Below are positions 34,018 to 44,500 of a DNA stretch of 64,000 bases, one piece after another. The notes beneath the pieces are model-generated. The model was not told where the DNA came from. It did no database searches and was given only the letters and a program-made list of their open reading frames with translations. How positions within the stretch are numbered: position 1 is the first letter of the stretch; every line of letters starts with the position of its first letter. The stretch is from JAIQFL01 sp035295745 (GTDB lineage Bacteria; Acidobacteriota; Terriglobia; Bryobacterales; Bryobacteraceae). Where the stretch lies: NCBI GenBank assembly GCA_035295745.1, contig DATGIL010000107.1:62001-126000 (forward strand), written 5' to 3'. The translations under genes were made by a program, and so were the position numbers.

Positions 34018-34848
34018 CTATTTCGCATTCGCCGTAAACCACAAGTACATCATTAGGAAACTCGCGACTGTAATTAATATGCAGCAGAACGCTGCGACCC
34101 GCCAGAGTCTCTCCGTGGCAGTACTGGAGTGGCGCGGGTCGCCGGCGAGATACGCGAGTCCAAATCCACCCGCCAGCCCGCCGACATGGGCGGCCATATC
34201 CACTCCGGGTAGGAAACTGAAAAGCAGGATGTAAACGATCCAGCGAATGTAAACCGCACGGATTGCCGCACCATATCCGCTGCGATCGCGGACTCCCAAT
34301 GCGAGCATGGCGCCAATCAGCCCGCAGAGGGCCGCCGAAGCTCCGATCGAGGGGCCAGGCTTCATCAGGGAGCTTACGTAGAAGCCGAAGGTACTGGAGA
34401 CAAAGTAGATGGTGAGCATGCGGCTGGCGCCATAGATTTCCTCCACTTGCGCCCCCAGATCGAATAATACCCATGAATTCATCAGGATGTGGATCAAACC
34501 GCCATGCAGGAAGCCGGCCGTCACCAGCCGCCACCACTCCCCTCCGTGAATCAATTGGCTGTACATGGCGCCGAACTCGATGAGAGTCAGGCCGTCCAGA
34601 CCCATGGCACTGCCCCGCCCCGAATTCATGCTGTAAAGCGAAGTAGCCAGGAAGAGCCCGAAATTAATCACCAGGATGATTATGGTATTAAAGCGGACTT
34701 GGGGAATCAGTCCGCCAATTGGCGAGGAGTCGCGTTGATCGGCCACCCGCGGCCCGACAGTCTCGCCGCAATAGGGGCAGGTGCGATCACGAGTGGTGAT
34801 AAACGCCCGGCAATGCGGGCACATGCGGCGCTGGTCCATTGCAACCAT
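34018..34848 (-). CDS. Rhomboid-family intramembrane serine protease with N-terminal zinc ribbon
   Basis: The 276-residue protein begins with a small zinc ribbon (CPHC at 10-13, CPYC at 24-27) and six membrane segments after about residue 53. The catalytic serine is S171 in PSIGASAALCG and its partner H221 in DMAAHVGGLAGG; H115, H120 and N124 (LHGGLIHILMNSW) complete the oxyanion region, as in GlpG. It should cleave transmembrane substrates within the inner membrane. The ribosome site GGGGG precedes the ATG at 34848. The N-terminal ribbon is a common variant in Acidobacteria. Confidence 0.9.
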   Translation of the reverse strand: MVAMDQRRMCPHCRAFITTRDRTCPYCGETVGPRVADQRDSSPIGGLIPQVRFNTIIILVINFGLFLATSLYSMNSGRGSAMGLDGLTLIEFGAMYSQLIHGGEWWRLVTAGFLHGGLIHILMNSWVLFDLGAQVEEIYGASRMLTIYFVSSTFGFYVSSLMKPGPSIGASAALCGLIGAMLALGVRDRSGYGAAIRAVYIRWIVYILLFSFLPGVDMAAHVGGLAGGFGLAYLAGDPRHSSTATERLWRVAAFCCILITVASFLMMYLWFTANAK

Positions 34849-34949
34849 TCTACATCCCCCCTGTTTTGGACACTCCGAATGGTCAAGTCGGTCGCGAAGA
34901 ACACATTGGCCCGTCTGCTGCTGGGTGGAGACCGAGGAGTATTCGCAGC

Positions 34950-35276
34950 ATGCTGCAGGCCTTGACCGAGTCGGGGGGGAAGCGCTTGGATCGAGCCCAA
35001 AAGGACGGGCTGGGTTATTGTCGGGAGAAGCACCGGTTACTGGATGATTTTCTGGAGGCCATCCACGAACTGAACGTGCTGCATCGCCAACAGGTGGAGG
35101 CGGTCATCGAGGGCGACGTGGATTTTACGCGCTTCGACATTCTGCTTCACGAGGCTCAAGAAAAGAAGGATGCGCGAAAGTATGCGTGGATTCTCCACGT
35201 CGAGACTCACCTTTGCGCGGAAGGATTGCAGATTCATGGCGCTGACACGTGTAGAACGCGAACGGATCGTGGATAG
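34950..35276 (+). CDS. Small conserved-looking helical protein, unknown
   Basis: From the ATG at 34950 the protein has 108 residues. It is rich in charged helices (HRLLDDFLEAIHELNVLHRQ; FTRFDILLHEAQEKKDARKY) with no signal peptide or known domain. It overlaps the next small gene by 41 bp. The frame is open upstream to 34839, but those 37 residues look random. I have a recollection of similar short proteins from Solibacter-type genomes, without any assigned function. Confidence 0.55.
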   Translation: MLQALTESGGKRLDRAQKDGLGYCREKHRLLDDFLEAIHELNVLHRQQVEAVIEGDVDFTRFDILLHEAQEKKDARKYAWILHVETHLCAEGLQIHGADTCRTRTDRG

Positions 35277-35409
35277 CCGGCTGAGGATTCAGACCGTGGC
35301 CACGACGCTGAAAGACGTCGGTCCGGAGAAAGTCCCGGATTTGGACGAAATTCAGAAGTGTTTGGACAGCGCCGAAAAGAGTCTCACCCATGCGCTCCGC
35401 AAGGACTGA
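35236..35409 (+). CDS. Small helical protein, unknown (overlaps the preceding gene)
   Basis: The 57-residue ORF starts MALTRVERERIVDSRLRIQT inside the 3' end of the 34950-35276 gene (41-bp overlap, different frame) and ends in a helix (KCLDSAEKSLTHAL). Amphipathic helix content and the shared message suggest a partner of the preceding small protein. No family is recognised. It converges on the response regulator gene with a 27-bp gap. Confidence 0.5.
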   Translation: MALTRVERERIVDSRLRIQTVATTLKDVGPEKVPDLDEIQKCLDSAEKSLTHALRKD

Positions 35410-35436
35410 GACAGCAGTCAATTCCTTCAGGCTTTT

Positions 35437-35808
35437 TTAGCTCGGTCCAATCACCTCTCGGACTTTCGCCAGGAGTGTATCCGCTGCAATAGGCTTGGAT
35501 AGCGTCGCGATCGCTCCGAGGACGGCCGCCGCCTCCAGCAAGGCGCCATCCAGATACCCGGATATCGCCAGCACCCGTAGATACGGGAACTCGCCCCGAA
35601 CGGTTCGCAAGAGCTCGAATCCGTCGGGCGCCGGCATGTTTAGATCCATGATCAGCAAATCGGGAACAGCGGTTCGCATGTTCGCCAGTGCCTGCTTTCC
35701 AGAGGTGGTTGCAACCACTGCATAGTCATCTGCTTCAAGCGCCTTTTGGAGATATCGGACAACCTGGCGGTCGTCGTCAACCAAAAGAACGCGCGGGGAC
35801 TCACTCAT
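35437..35808 (-). CDS. Single-domain response regulator
   Basis: This 123-residue CheY-like receiver has the acidic pair in VLLVDDDRQV, acceptor D in LLIMDLNMPAPDG and the lysine in LSKPIAADTLL. No output domain is present. It is translationally coupled to the hybrid kinase upstream (start and stop overlap by 4 bp, ATGA), so the kinase is its obvious phosphodonor. The pair may relay phosphate to another effector, for example through the HPt protein at 26465-26806, but that is speculation. Confidence 0.9.
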   Translation of the reverse strand: MSESPRVLLVDDDRQVVRYLQKALEADDYAVVATTSGKQALANMRTAVPDLLIMDLNMPAPDGFELLRTVRGEFPYLRVLAISGYLDGALLEAAAVLGAIATLSKPIAADTLLAKVREVIGPS

Positions 35809-37850
35809 GACTTCACTCCCAAAGTGTCTTTTGTAGATTGGTTTCTTGATGCTGGAGAGAACGCAGTCGACGGTAGCCCTGGCCCCTTCGTGATGCCTGG
35901 GGCGATCGGGATGTCGGCAGGCCGGCGTTGATCGAGCGCGCCTCGTACCATGTCCGCCAGGGCTTCTGCAGAAAATGGCTTGGCCAGATAGGCGCCGGCC
36001 GAAGCGATCATCTTGCGACAGCGCTCCACCTCTGCGCTGTATCCGGACATAAAAACGACTTCGAGGTCCGGACGCAGGGTCTTGAATCGCTCGGCCAACT
36101 CATAACCCGACATGCCCGGCATCACGATATCGGTGAGCAAAAGGTGAATCGGGCTGCAGGCTGCCGACAGGGTTAAAGCTTCCTCCGGAGCGGCAGCTTC
36201 GAGCACGAGATAACCGCAAGTGCGCAGAACGCGAACCGCGACCTTTCGTACCTGATCTTCATCTTCGACCACGAGAATGGTCTCGGTTCCGTGCCTATCC
36301 CTGGTCTTGAATTTTGGCTCATTCGGCGCTGGAACATCAGACACCACTCTGGGCATCCAGATCCGGAACTTCGTGCCAGGCATGGGTTCGCTCGATACTG
36401 AAATCGAGCCGCCGCCTTGGTGAACGATTCCGTAGACCGCCGCTAAGCCCAGACCCGAACCATTGCCCGCTTGTCTGGTGCTGAAAGGCTCGAATATGTG
36501 CGGAAGCACTTCCGTCGGGATACCGATGCCGGTATCCGAAACCTGAATTTCCACATACGGCCCTGGACTGAGGGCGACTCCCTGATTGGGGTCGCCTGCC
36601 TCGAGATCCACGTTCCGGGTCTGGATTCTCAAGGTTCCGCCTGCCGGCATGGCGTCCCGCGCATTGATCGCGAGGTTCATCAGGACTTGGTGTAATTGGC
36701 CGGGGTCGGCAAGAACACAACCCAAGTCCGGGCTCAAGGAAGACTCCAGGAGAATCTCTTCGCCAATGATTCGCCGGAACGTCCCAGTGAACTCAGCGAC
36801 GACATCGTTCCAGTTCACAGTCACCGGCTCGACCACTTGTTTGCCGCTCACCAGCAGCAACTGCCCGCTCAAAGCCGCTCCCCGTGCGCCCGCCGCGCGG
36901 ATCTCCGAGATGTTCTCATGGAGCGGGTCCCTGAGTTGGAGTTCGGCGAGAAGCATGTCGCAATACCCGTTGATTACGGTCAGCAGGTTATTGAGATCGT
37001 GGGCCACCCCGGCTGCCAGATGTCCAAGGCTTTCCATCTTCTGCGCATCCAGAAACTCGTCCCGCAGGCGCTTTGGCGCGGTAGTATCCAGGGTCCCGCC
37101 GATCAATCGCACCTGGTGCTGTCGGGCATCTACGTAAACATTCCCCCAGCAGGAAACACAGCGTTCGACGCCGTCGTCGATCCCAATTGTGCGGAACTCC
37201 GCGGAGAACTCGCCTCCCTTGCCCTGCAAGAAACTCTCGACCAGGTTCCGTATGCGCTCGCGGTCTTCGGGATGGACCCCGCGAAGTAAGGTCTCTGCAT
37301 CGATCTTGGCATCGGTGCGAAGCCCAAAGTGGCGTTTGGCGAACTCCGAACAGATCAGAGTGCCTGTGCGCGTTGAATAGTCGAATGTGCCGAGCCGAGT
37401 AGCCTGGATGGCTAGTGCGAGCTTCTCCTGATTCTCGCGCAGGTCCTGCTCCGCTTTCCGCCGGATCCGCCGTGACTCCGCTTCGCGCAATTCGTGCTCG
37501 ATCGCTGGCGCCAGACACGCCAGGTTGTCCTTGCGTAGATAGGCGTGAGCCCCGGATTTCATCAAGGCGGCCGCCTGCTCGTCGCTGACACCAGAGGAAA
37601 CCACCACGAAGGGAATTTCTTTGCCGCTCTCGTGGAGAACAGCGAGTGCGGAAAGCGCATCGAATCCCACTGTGCTGTGATCCGCGACTACCAAGTCCCA
37701 AGGCAGGCTTGCTAAGGCAGAGCGCATCGCATCGGCGGTGTCGAGACGCTGAGTACAAATCTCGTAGCCCGCCTTCCACAGCAAGTTTTCGACGAGAGCG
37801 GCGTCGCTTTCGGAATCCTCGACTTGTAGAAGATGTAACCTCTTGCTCAT
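35805..37850 (-). CDS. Hybrid sensor histidine kinase (REC-PAS-HisKA-HATPase-REC)
   Basis: The 681-residue soluble protein begins with a receiver domain (1-120, D57 in DLVVADHST), followed by a PAS domain (about 140-260). The kinase core has H284 in AAGVAHDLNNLLTV, an N box (NLAINARDAMP) and GSGLGLA. A second receiver fills about 545-660 (LLLTDIVMPGMSGYE, YLAKPFS). The H-box type (HDLNN) groups it with NtrB-like kinases. There is no membrane segment, so it senses an internal signal. It is coupled to the regulator at 35437-35808. An HPt protein would be the expected next relay step for a terminal receiver. Confidence 0.92.
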   Translation of the reverse strand: MSKRLHLLQVEDSESDAALVENLLWKAGYEICTQRLDTADAMRSALASLPWDLVVADHSTVGFDALSALAVLHESGKEIPFVVVSSGVSDEQAAALMKSGAHAYLRKDNLACLAPAIEHELREAESRRIRRKAEQDLRENQEKLALAIQATRLGTFDYSTRTGTLICSEFAKRHFGLRTDAKIDAETLLRGVHPEDRERIRNLVESFLQGKGGEFSAEFRTIGIDDGVERCVSCWGNVYVDARQHQVRLIGGTLDTTAPKRLRDEFLDAQKMESLGHLAAGVAHDLNNLLTVINGYCDMLLAELQLRDPLHENISEIRAAGARGAALSGQLLLVSGKQVVEPVTVNWNDVVAEFTGTFRRIIGEEILLESSLSPDLGCVLADPGQLHQVLMNLAINARDAMPAGGTLRIQTRNVDLEAGDPNQGVALSPGPYVEIQVSDTGIGIPTEVLPHIFEPFSTRQAGNGSGLGLAAVYGIVHQGGGSISVSSEPMPGTKFRIWMPRVVSDVPAPNEPKFKTRDRHGTETILVVEDEDQVRKVAVRVLRTCGYLVLEAAAPEEALTLSAACSPIHLLLTDIVMPGMSGYELAERFKTLRPDLEVVFMSGYSAEVERCRKMIASAGAYLAKPFSAEALADMVRGALDQRRPADIPIAPGITKGPGLPSTAFSPASRNQSTKDTLGVKS

Positions 37851-38156
37851 CTGTGTTTAAGCTACGGTCCGCTCACCCAGGCGGGCTCGCAAATTGCGGG
37901 TCTTGGCGGAACGAGGTGAGTCGGTGCGGGACCCCGCGATAGCTCAATTCAGGTTGTACCAAGCCGCACGTTTACGGCCAATGTTAGTCGTTCGTTCGGT
38001 TGAAGAGTCTAAAGGAGTTGAGCTCAGAGCGTCGAAATTCGAAGCAAATTTGCGGGAAAACGTGCGGCAAAACACCCAGACGCACCCAATTGTCCGAGTT
38101 AGACCACACCATTCGGTCCGAAATTCGAGACGACTGGAGGCTGTCCCCGGCTTGGC
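37851..38156. other. Divergent gap upstream of the hybrid kinase and the sigma-factor remnant
   Basis: No gene is supported in these 306 bases. A frame open through 38000 and beyond includes a stretch (DWRLSPAWR) that could be the displaced N-terminus of the downstream sigma factor, consistent with a second frame break near 38155. Confidence 0.4.
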
Positions 38157-38649
38157 GCGTCCCAGTCTTCCCTCAACCAACTGACCCCGCTGGTTTACTC
38201 CGAACTGCACCAGATCGCGCACCGTCACATGCGACAGCGATTGGAGGGGGAAACGCTGCAGACCACGGTGTTGGTGAACGAAGCCTACCTGCGACTGGTG
38301 AATGTGGAAGGTGTGCGCTGGCAGGACCGGACCCATTTCTTTGCAGTGTCGGCGCAGATGATGAGGCGGATCCTGGTGGACTCGGCTCGGGCTCGCCTGG
38401 CCGGCAAGCGCGGCGGGCAATCGATGGATGCGTCCCCCCAAAACCAGCGAGGACTTAGTAGCTCTGGACGACGCTTTGCAAGCCCTGGAGGCAATGGATC
38501 CGCGCAAGGCTCGCATCATCGAACTGCGATACTTCGCGGGATTGAGCGTGGAGGAGACGGCGGAAGCAATGCACCTTTCCGCATCGAGCGTGAAGCGTGA
38601 GTGGAAACTGGCGAAGGCGTGGTTGACCAGGGAGCTGTCGCGGCGTTGA
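38157..38649 (+). pseudogene. Broken ECF-type (acidobacterial TIGR02999-like) sigma factor
   Basis: The first part, read in one frame from about 38157, gives region 2 of an ECF sigma factor (LNQLTPLVYSELHQIAHRHM, LQTTVLVNEAYLRLV, HFFAVSAQMMRRILVDSARA). The frame has no ATG, GTG or TTG before the internal ATG at 38229. At the run CCCCCC (about 38433-38438) the sigma frame jumps by one base: region 4 continues in the other frame (TSEDLVALDDALQALEAMD, IELRYFAGLSVEETAEAM, VKREWKLAKAWLTREL) to the stop at 38649. Removing one C would restore ASPKTSEDLV. A missing start plus the frame break point to decay; a sequencing error or +1 frameshifting could explain the second lesion alone. Confidence 0.7.
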
Positions 38650-38790
38650 CCTGTTCGAAATCCTTGTGTGGGGGCGATACGTGGGTCCGGCAGACTACGA
38701 TCGTAACGCTCTCCTGCTCATTGGGGGTCGGTTCGCGATGTCAGGCCGACACAGGGCGTCGTATCATTCGACACCTTTTCGGCAGACTAC

Positions 38791-39477
38791 TCAGGGCGAA
38801 AAACGATATCCGACGCCTCGAACCGTATGGATGTGCCTCGGAGTTTGGGCGTTGTCCTCAAGCTTTTGACGCAGCCATGCCACATGCACGTCGATGGTCC
38901 GGGAAGATACCCCCGGCTGATACTCCCACACGCCTTCGAGCAATTCATCGCGAGACACCACGGTGCCGCGGTGGTCTACCAGGTAGCGCAGGAGCTCGAG
39001 TTCCTTCCCTGCCAGATTGACCGGCACTCCGCCTTTGCGCACGTGGCCGTTTTCGAAGTTCACCTCGACGTCGCCAAATTCGAACCGCCCGACCGGCGTC
39101 GCTTTCTCGCGCTTCGATCGCCGCAACAGCGCCTCGATCCGTGCCAGCAGTTCCGGAGCCTCAAATGGCTTGGTGACGTAATCGTCCGCCCCGATCTTCA
39201 GGCCCACGACACGATCCACCAACTGCGTTTTCGCGGTCAACATCAACACGGGGACGTCTTTACCCTGGTGACGCAGTTCGCGGCAGACTTCCAGCCCATT
39301 CTTGCCAGGCAGCATCACGTCGAGCACAATCAGGTCGAACGCCCCGCTCGCCGCGCGTGCCAAACCGCTCGGGCCATCGGTCGCCGTTTCCACCTCGTAG
39401 CCTTCCGCGCTCAACAGGTCGGACAGCGTGAGCACCAGGCCCGGTTCATCCTCCACGAGCAGAATCCGCGAACTCAT
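38791..39477 (-). CDS. OmpR/PhoB-family response regulator
   Basis: The 228-residue protein has a receiver domain (1-118; E9-D10-E11, acceptor D53 in LIVLDVMLPGKNG, lysine in VTKPFEAPEL) and a C-terminal winged-helix DNA-binding domain (130-228; YLVDHRGTVVSRDELLEGVW, TIDVHVAWLRQKLED, IHTVRGVGYRF). It is coupled to the kinase upstream by a 4-bp ATGA overlap. The neighbouring divergent TonB receptor/VWFA operon (41550-46987) is the natural candidate for its target; no binding repeat was identified. Confidence 0.93.
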   Translation of the reverse strand: MSSRILLVEDEPGLVLTLSDLLSAEGYEVETATDGPSGLARAASGAFDLIVLDVMLPGKNGLEVCRELRHQGKDVPVLMLTAKTQLVDRVVGLKIGADDYVTKPFEAPELLARIEALLRRSKREKATPVGRFEFGDVEVNFENGHVRKGGVPVNLAGKELELLRYLVDHRGTVVSRDELLEGVWEYQPGVSSRTIDVHVAWLRQKLEDNAQTPRHIHTVRGVGYRFSP

Positions 39478-41402
39478 CCTGTGACCCCTTGGGCTTCTGG
39501 AATCCGTACGATGAACTCGGCGCCTTTCATCGGCTCGCTCTTCACCCGTATAGTACCGCCATGAGCCTCGATAATCTTCTTCACCAGGTTCAGGCCCAGA
39601 CCGGTGCCGTGTACCTGGTCCTCCATGGCGCGTTGGCCGCGGAAGAACGGATCGAAGATGTGCTTCTGCTCGTCGGGAGGAATGCCCGGGCCGCGGTCCG
39701 CCACCCGAATCTCCACCATGGTGCGGCCTCGTTCGTACGCCTTCGAAGCGAAGACGCCTATCCAGTTGCTGCCCTTGGTGCCGTACTTCGCGGCATTCGT
39801 CAGCAGATTCAGAAGGGCATGGTGCAGCGCCGTGGGATCGCCCATGATCAGCGGCAGACCGGGGTCAATCGTCTGCTCCACCACGCAGTGGGCCTGGTCG
39901 AAAGCGCTGCGACTCGATTCCACCGTGTCGTGGATGACGGATTCGATGGAGAGAGGCTCGGGCTCGCGGATCACGCTGCCCGCCTCCGTGCCGGCGAAGC
40001 GCATGATCTGCTCCACCAACTCGGTAAGCCGCCCCGATTCCTGTTGGATAAGGGCCCCGTAGCGTTCCACCTGGGCCGGATTCTGCGCCATCTTGCCCCG
40101 CAGATTATACCCGGCGGTATGAATCACAGTGAGCGGCGTGCGGAGTTCGTGCGAGATTCCGGCCACGAAATCGATCTGCAGTTGCGCCAACCTCTGTGCC
40201 CGGCGCGTATAGCGGACCAGCGCCACCAGGCTGGCAAACAGCAGCACCAAAACCGATCCGGTGACCGCCAGATCGCGCCGGCGCAACTGCGCCACCACCG
40301 TCTCGAGCGACCCCGCCCGATGCCGCACAAAGAGTTCCCATCGCCCCTGCTGCGGCACCGGGCCGGGCCCAGGACCAGGTCCGGGGCCTCTTCCAGCGGA
40401 TCGCGAATCGAAGGTCGGCATCAAGAGGCTTACCGTGCCGTCGGCGCTGGCAGATACTCGCTTCGCTTCATTCGGCTCCGATTGATAAATGAGGGTGGGC
40501 GGATGGGCCTTCGTTAGGACTTCCGCGTCGTAGTCGGCGAGATCGCGCTGTAGTAGTTCGGGAAGCACCGTTTCACGTGCATCGACCGTATTCAATTCCA
40601 GAATCACCCACGCCACTTCGCGTGGCGCGGGCGGACGATCCGGCATGGCAGGAAGGCCGCGCCGGTCGCGGGGAGCACCTGCGAACTCGCCACGATCGCC
40701 TGGCCGGTCTCCAGACCCGCGTCCACCACGCGTGCCGTCCGGCGGTCCGAATTCACGCGGAGGACCGAATCGGCGCTCACCCGGTCCTCGCTGCCCTCCA
40801 AATCCAGGTCGCGGAAACAGACGCGGGATATTCGATGCGCCATTGCCGAAGATCGGAATCTCCCATCTGGTCCCGTCAGATTCTGACGCAGTCTCGGGAA
40901 TCGTACGCCTTGGCCCCGGGCCGATCCGCGCCATCAGGCGGTCGCGCAACGCGCTCCATTCTTCCGGCCAGGTTGTTTTTTGCACCGAGCCGGTATTGAG
41001 GTCGAGGATCTTCAAAACGATGCTACTGCCGCTCGGCTGAGAGTTGGGCTCAGAGTTCACCTCGGGACCAGGCTCGGCGATCGCGATGCGGCTGAAGATT
41101 CGCGTGTGCCGCCCCGTTTTCTGCCAAGCTTGATAATTCGCCGCCACTGCGGTCTCGACTGCCGCGGAGCCCGTCATCGCATTCGCGGGTACCACTGCCC
41201 AGGTGGCCGCGGAGATCTCGGAATTGAACTCGCGGCTGAAGCGGTTGAGGCTGGCCTCCAGGCTGCCGCGAAGGCGCTCACGCGCCGCCGCTGTGACTTC
41301 GCCAATCCAGCGGTATTGCAGAAACCCCAAAACTCCGCACAAAATCAAAAGCGCGCTGACGAAGATCCAGGAAAGCATGGCGCGCCCGCGATAACTCTTC
41401 AT
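39474..41402 (-). CDS. Membrane sensor histidine kinase with Gly/Pro/Arg-rich periplasmic region
   Basis: The 642-residue kinase has two membrane helices (about 9-28 and 378-397) around a long periplasmic sensor. That sensor contains two low-complexity tracts: about 198-262 (many G, P and R, such as RFGPPREFGPPDGTRGGR) and 337-350 (GRGPGPGPGPGP). The cytoplasmic part has H418 in GISHELRTPLTV, an N box (LLNLLTNAAKYG), DRGPGIPP and GTGLGLN, so it is catalytically complete. No HAMP domain is evident. It precedes and is coupled to the OmpR-type regulator. The 147-bp gap to the divergent TonB receptor suggests a shared control region. Confidence 0.9.
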   Translation of the reverse strand: MKSYRGRAMLSWIFVSALLILCGVLGFLQYRWIGEVTAAARERLRGSLEASLNRFSREFNSEISAATWAVVPANAMTGSAAVETAVAANYQAWQKTGRHTRIFSRIAIAEPGPEVNSEPNSQPSGSSIVLKILDLNTGSVQKTTWPEEWSALRDRLMARIGPGPRRTIPETASESDGTRWEIPIFGNGASNIPRLFPRPGFGGQRGPGERRFGPPREFGPPDGTRGGRGSGDRPGDRGEFAGAPRDRRGLPAMPDRPPAPREVAWVILELNTVDARETVLPELLQRDLADYDAEVLTKAHPPTLIYQSEPNEAKRVSASADGTVSLLMPTFDSRSAGRGPGPGPGPGPVPQQGRWELFVRHRAGSLETVVAQLRRRDLAVTGSVLVLLFASLVALVRYTRRAQRLAQLQIDFVAGISHELRTPLTVIHTAGYNLRGKMAQNPAQVERYGALIQQESGRLTELVEQIMRFAGTEAGSVIREPEPLSIESVIHDTVESSRSAFDQAHCVVEQTIDPGLPLIMGDPTALHHALLNLLTNAAKYGTKGSNWIGVFASKAYERGRTMVEIRVADRGPGIPPDEQKHIFDPFFRGQRAMEDQVHGTGLGLNLVKKIIEAHGGTIRVKSEPMKGAEFIVRIPEAQGVTG

Positions 41403-41549
41403 TGGAAGCTGCGAAACCTACCTCTTCTACTCTAAGGTACGCTTATCGCAGCTTAACGTAACACCCACAGCCGGTAAAGAACGTGTTAAGGACGTTAAGC
41501 TTTGCCCTTCGCGAGCAACTTAAACACCGCACCATGTACCTCTTGCAGT

Positions 41550-44500
41550 GTGAACTACAAACGCAGTGCAAGCTATCTCACGCGACTGATGGCCGCTTCT
41601 TTCGCGATTTCCGGGATGATGGCATCCGAATTTCACGGCACGGTTCACTCCGGCGGGCTGCCTCTCCCCGGCGCGGCCGTCACCGCGACCCTCGGCGAGT
41701 CCAAGGCGGCAACCAGTACCGATGAGAAGGGCTATTTCCGTTTCGCCGACCTGGCAGATGGCATCTGGACGGTCGAAGTGCAGATGCTGGGGTTCGAGAA
41801 AATGGTTCGCCAGATCGGCGTCGCGCCCGGCGCGCCCGTGTCCTCGTGGGACATGAGCTTTCTGAGCGAGAAGGCCCTGGCCCTACACGTCGAGCCGGCA
41901 AAATCCGCGGCAGACAGCACCTCCCGGCCAAAGATCGAGGCGCCGCAAGTCAGAAGGATGGAATTGAGTCAGTCCTCTGACACCACCACCGCCTCTTCTG
42001 AGGGCGCGTTGAAATCCACCGAGATCGCTGATCTGACTCAGTCCTCGGCGAATTCGTTTGTAGTCCAGGGCAGCTTGAGCAGCGCTCTCGGCATGGGGCA
42101 GCAGAACGATTGGGGACCGCCCAGCGGAGGACCCGTTATGGGCGGCGGTCCAGGGGCCGATGGCCCTCCTAACGGAGAAGGCGCGATGCGCGGCGGCACT
42201 CCAGGCGGCGGACCTCCTCCTGGTGCCGGTGGCCGCGGTGGCGGTCCCGGTGGACCCGGCGGTGGCCCTGGTGGTCCCGGAGGGGGGCCAGGCGGTGGCG
42301 GCGGACCCGGCGGCCCAGGCGGCGGGGGCGGATTTGGCTTCGGACCCGGAGGTCCCGGCGGCCGCGGACCCGGTCCCGACTGGCAGGGCCGTCCCAATGC
42401 GATGGCCTTTGGCAACGGACGCCGCGATCCGCGCACGCAATACAACGCCACTGCATTCTTCAGCCTCGACAACTCTGTGTGGGACGCTCGCAGTTTCTCT
42501 GTCACCGGCGCCACCCTGCCGAAGCCGGCATACGCCAACGGCCGTGGCGGATTCTCACTGGGCGGCCCGCTGCAGATTCCCAAACTCGTCAGCGCGAGCC
42601 GGCGCATCCTCTTTTCGCTCGACGTGCAGTTCCAACATAACCGCACCGGCACCACTTCCGATGCAGTAAACATGCCCACGCTGTTTGAGCGATCGGGCGA
42701 CTTCTCGCAAACGCTATCGCAAGGCGTTCCCATTACGATCTACGACCCCACCACGGGAAATCCATTTCCAAACAATCGCATTCCGGCCAGCCGCATCAGC
42801 GCCACGGCCACTGCTCTGTTGAAGTACTTCCCGGACCCCAACCTACCCTACTCCACCCGTAATTACCAGACTGCGTGGACAGGCTCGAACAACACCCACA
42901 ACGTGAACTCCCGGCTGATGAACATCCGCATCGGCACCAAGAATCGCTTGAGCGGCGGCGTGGGCTACCAGGGAACCAATTCGGTCTCTCCCAATCTGTT
43001 CGACTTCATCGATACCGGATCCGGGCGCGGCATTAACGCGAGCCTTGCCTGGTCGCGCAACATCACCTCCAAATTGACCAACAACCTGCAGTACAACTTC
43101 AGCCGCATGCGCCAGCTTTCGTCGCCATACTTTGCCGGACGCGAAAATGTCGCAGCCGAACTGGACATCGCAGGCACCTCGCAGGACCCTTTAAATTGGG
43201 GGCCTCCCAACCTGGGCTTCACGAACTACGCCTCGCTCAGTGACGGCAACTACTCACTCAATCGCAACCAGACCAGTTCCATCGGTGAGAGCCTCTCGTG
43301 GGTCCATGGTAAGCACAACTTCACCTTCGGGAGCGACTATCGCCGCCAGCAGTTCAATCAGCTCGCCGATACGAACGGGCGCGGCGCGTACACGTTCAAC
43401 GGAGTGACCACCAGCCTGCTCGTCGACGGCGTGGCGCAAACCGGTACGGGCTACGACCTCGCCGACTTCCTGCTGGGGCTGCCTACTACAAGCTCGATCC
43501 GCTACGGCAACCCCGACAAGTATTTCCGCGGCTCCAGTTACGACCTGTTCGTGAACGACGACTGGCGGATCACCTCGCGTTTCAGCCTGATCGTGGGACT
43601 GCGTTGGGAATATGCGACTCCAGTCACCGAGCGGTACAACCGCCTGGTGAATCTCGACGTGGCGTCCGGTTTTACGGATGTCGCGAACCTGCAAGCGGGA
43701 CAGACGGGCACGTACTACGGATTGTTGCCGGATGCCTTGATCCGATCCGACCGGAATAATCTGTCGCCGCGCCTCGGCTTTGCCTGGAGGCCGCTCACTA
43801 AGGGGTCTCTGGTGGTCCGGGGCGGATATGGCATCTACTACAACACCTCCGTGTACAATCTGATTGCGAGCAATATGGCGCAGCAGCCGCCATTCGCGCA
43901 GTCGCTCAGCGTTTCGACCAGCGCGGCCAATGCGCTGACTCTCGAAGACGGATTTCTCGCCGCATCCAGTCAGACGCTCCTCAGCACCTACGCCATCGAC
44001 CCCAACTATCGGGTAGGATATGCGCAAACCTGGACCATTTCGGTGCAGCACGATTTGCCACTGAGCCTCTTCGCGACGGCAGGCTACCTGGGCACCAAAG
44101 GGACGCGGCTCGATCAGCAGTTTCTGCCCAACTCGGTTGCCCCCGGCGCCACCGAATCGGCGCTGGCCCACAACTACATCTATGAAACCTCCAACGGGAA
44201 CTCTATCTACCACGCCGCACAGTTCCAGTTGAACCGACGCTTTCACACCGGGATCATGGGGCGAGCTTCCTATCAGTTTTCGAAGTCGATCGATAACGCC
44301 GGAACCGGCGGCCGCGGCCAAGGGAACACTCCGGTGGCGCAGAACTGGCTGGATCTCGCAGCCGAGCGCGGCCTTTCGAGCTTCGATGCGCGCCACAACC
44401 TGAACTTCCAAATGCAATACAGCAGCGGCATGGGAACGGGCGGCGGCACGCTGCTCAACGGTTGGAGAGGCGCGCTCCTCAAAGACTGGACCGTCACGGG

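Noticed and set aside
43254..44417. Minus-strand frame of 387 codons
   Set aside because: It is antisense to the TonB receptor barrel and is explained by GC-rich codon bias.
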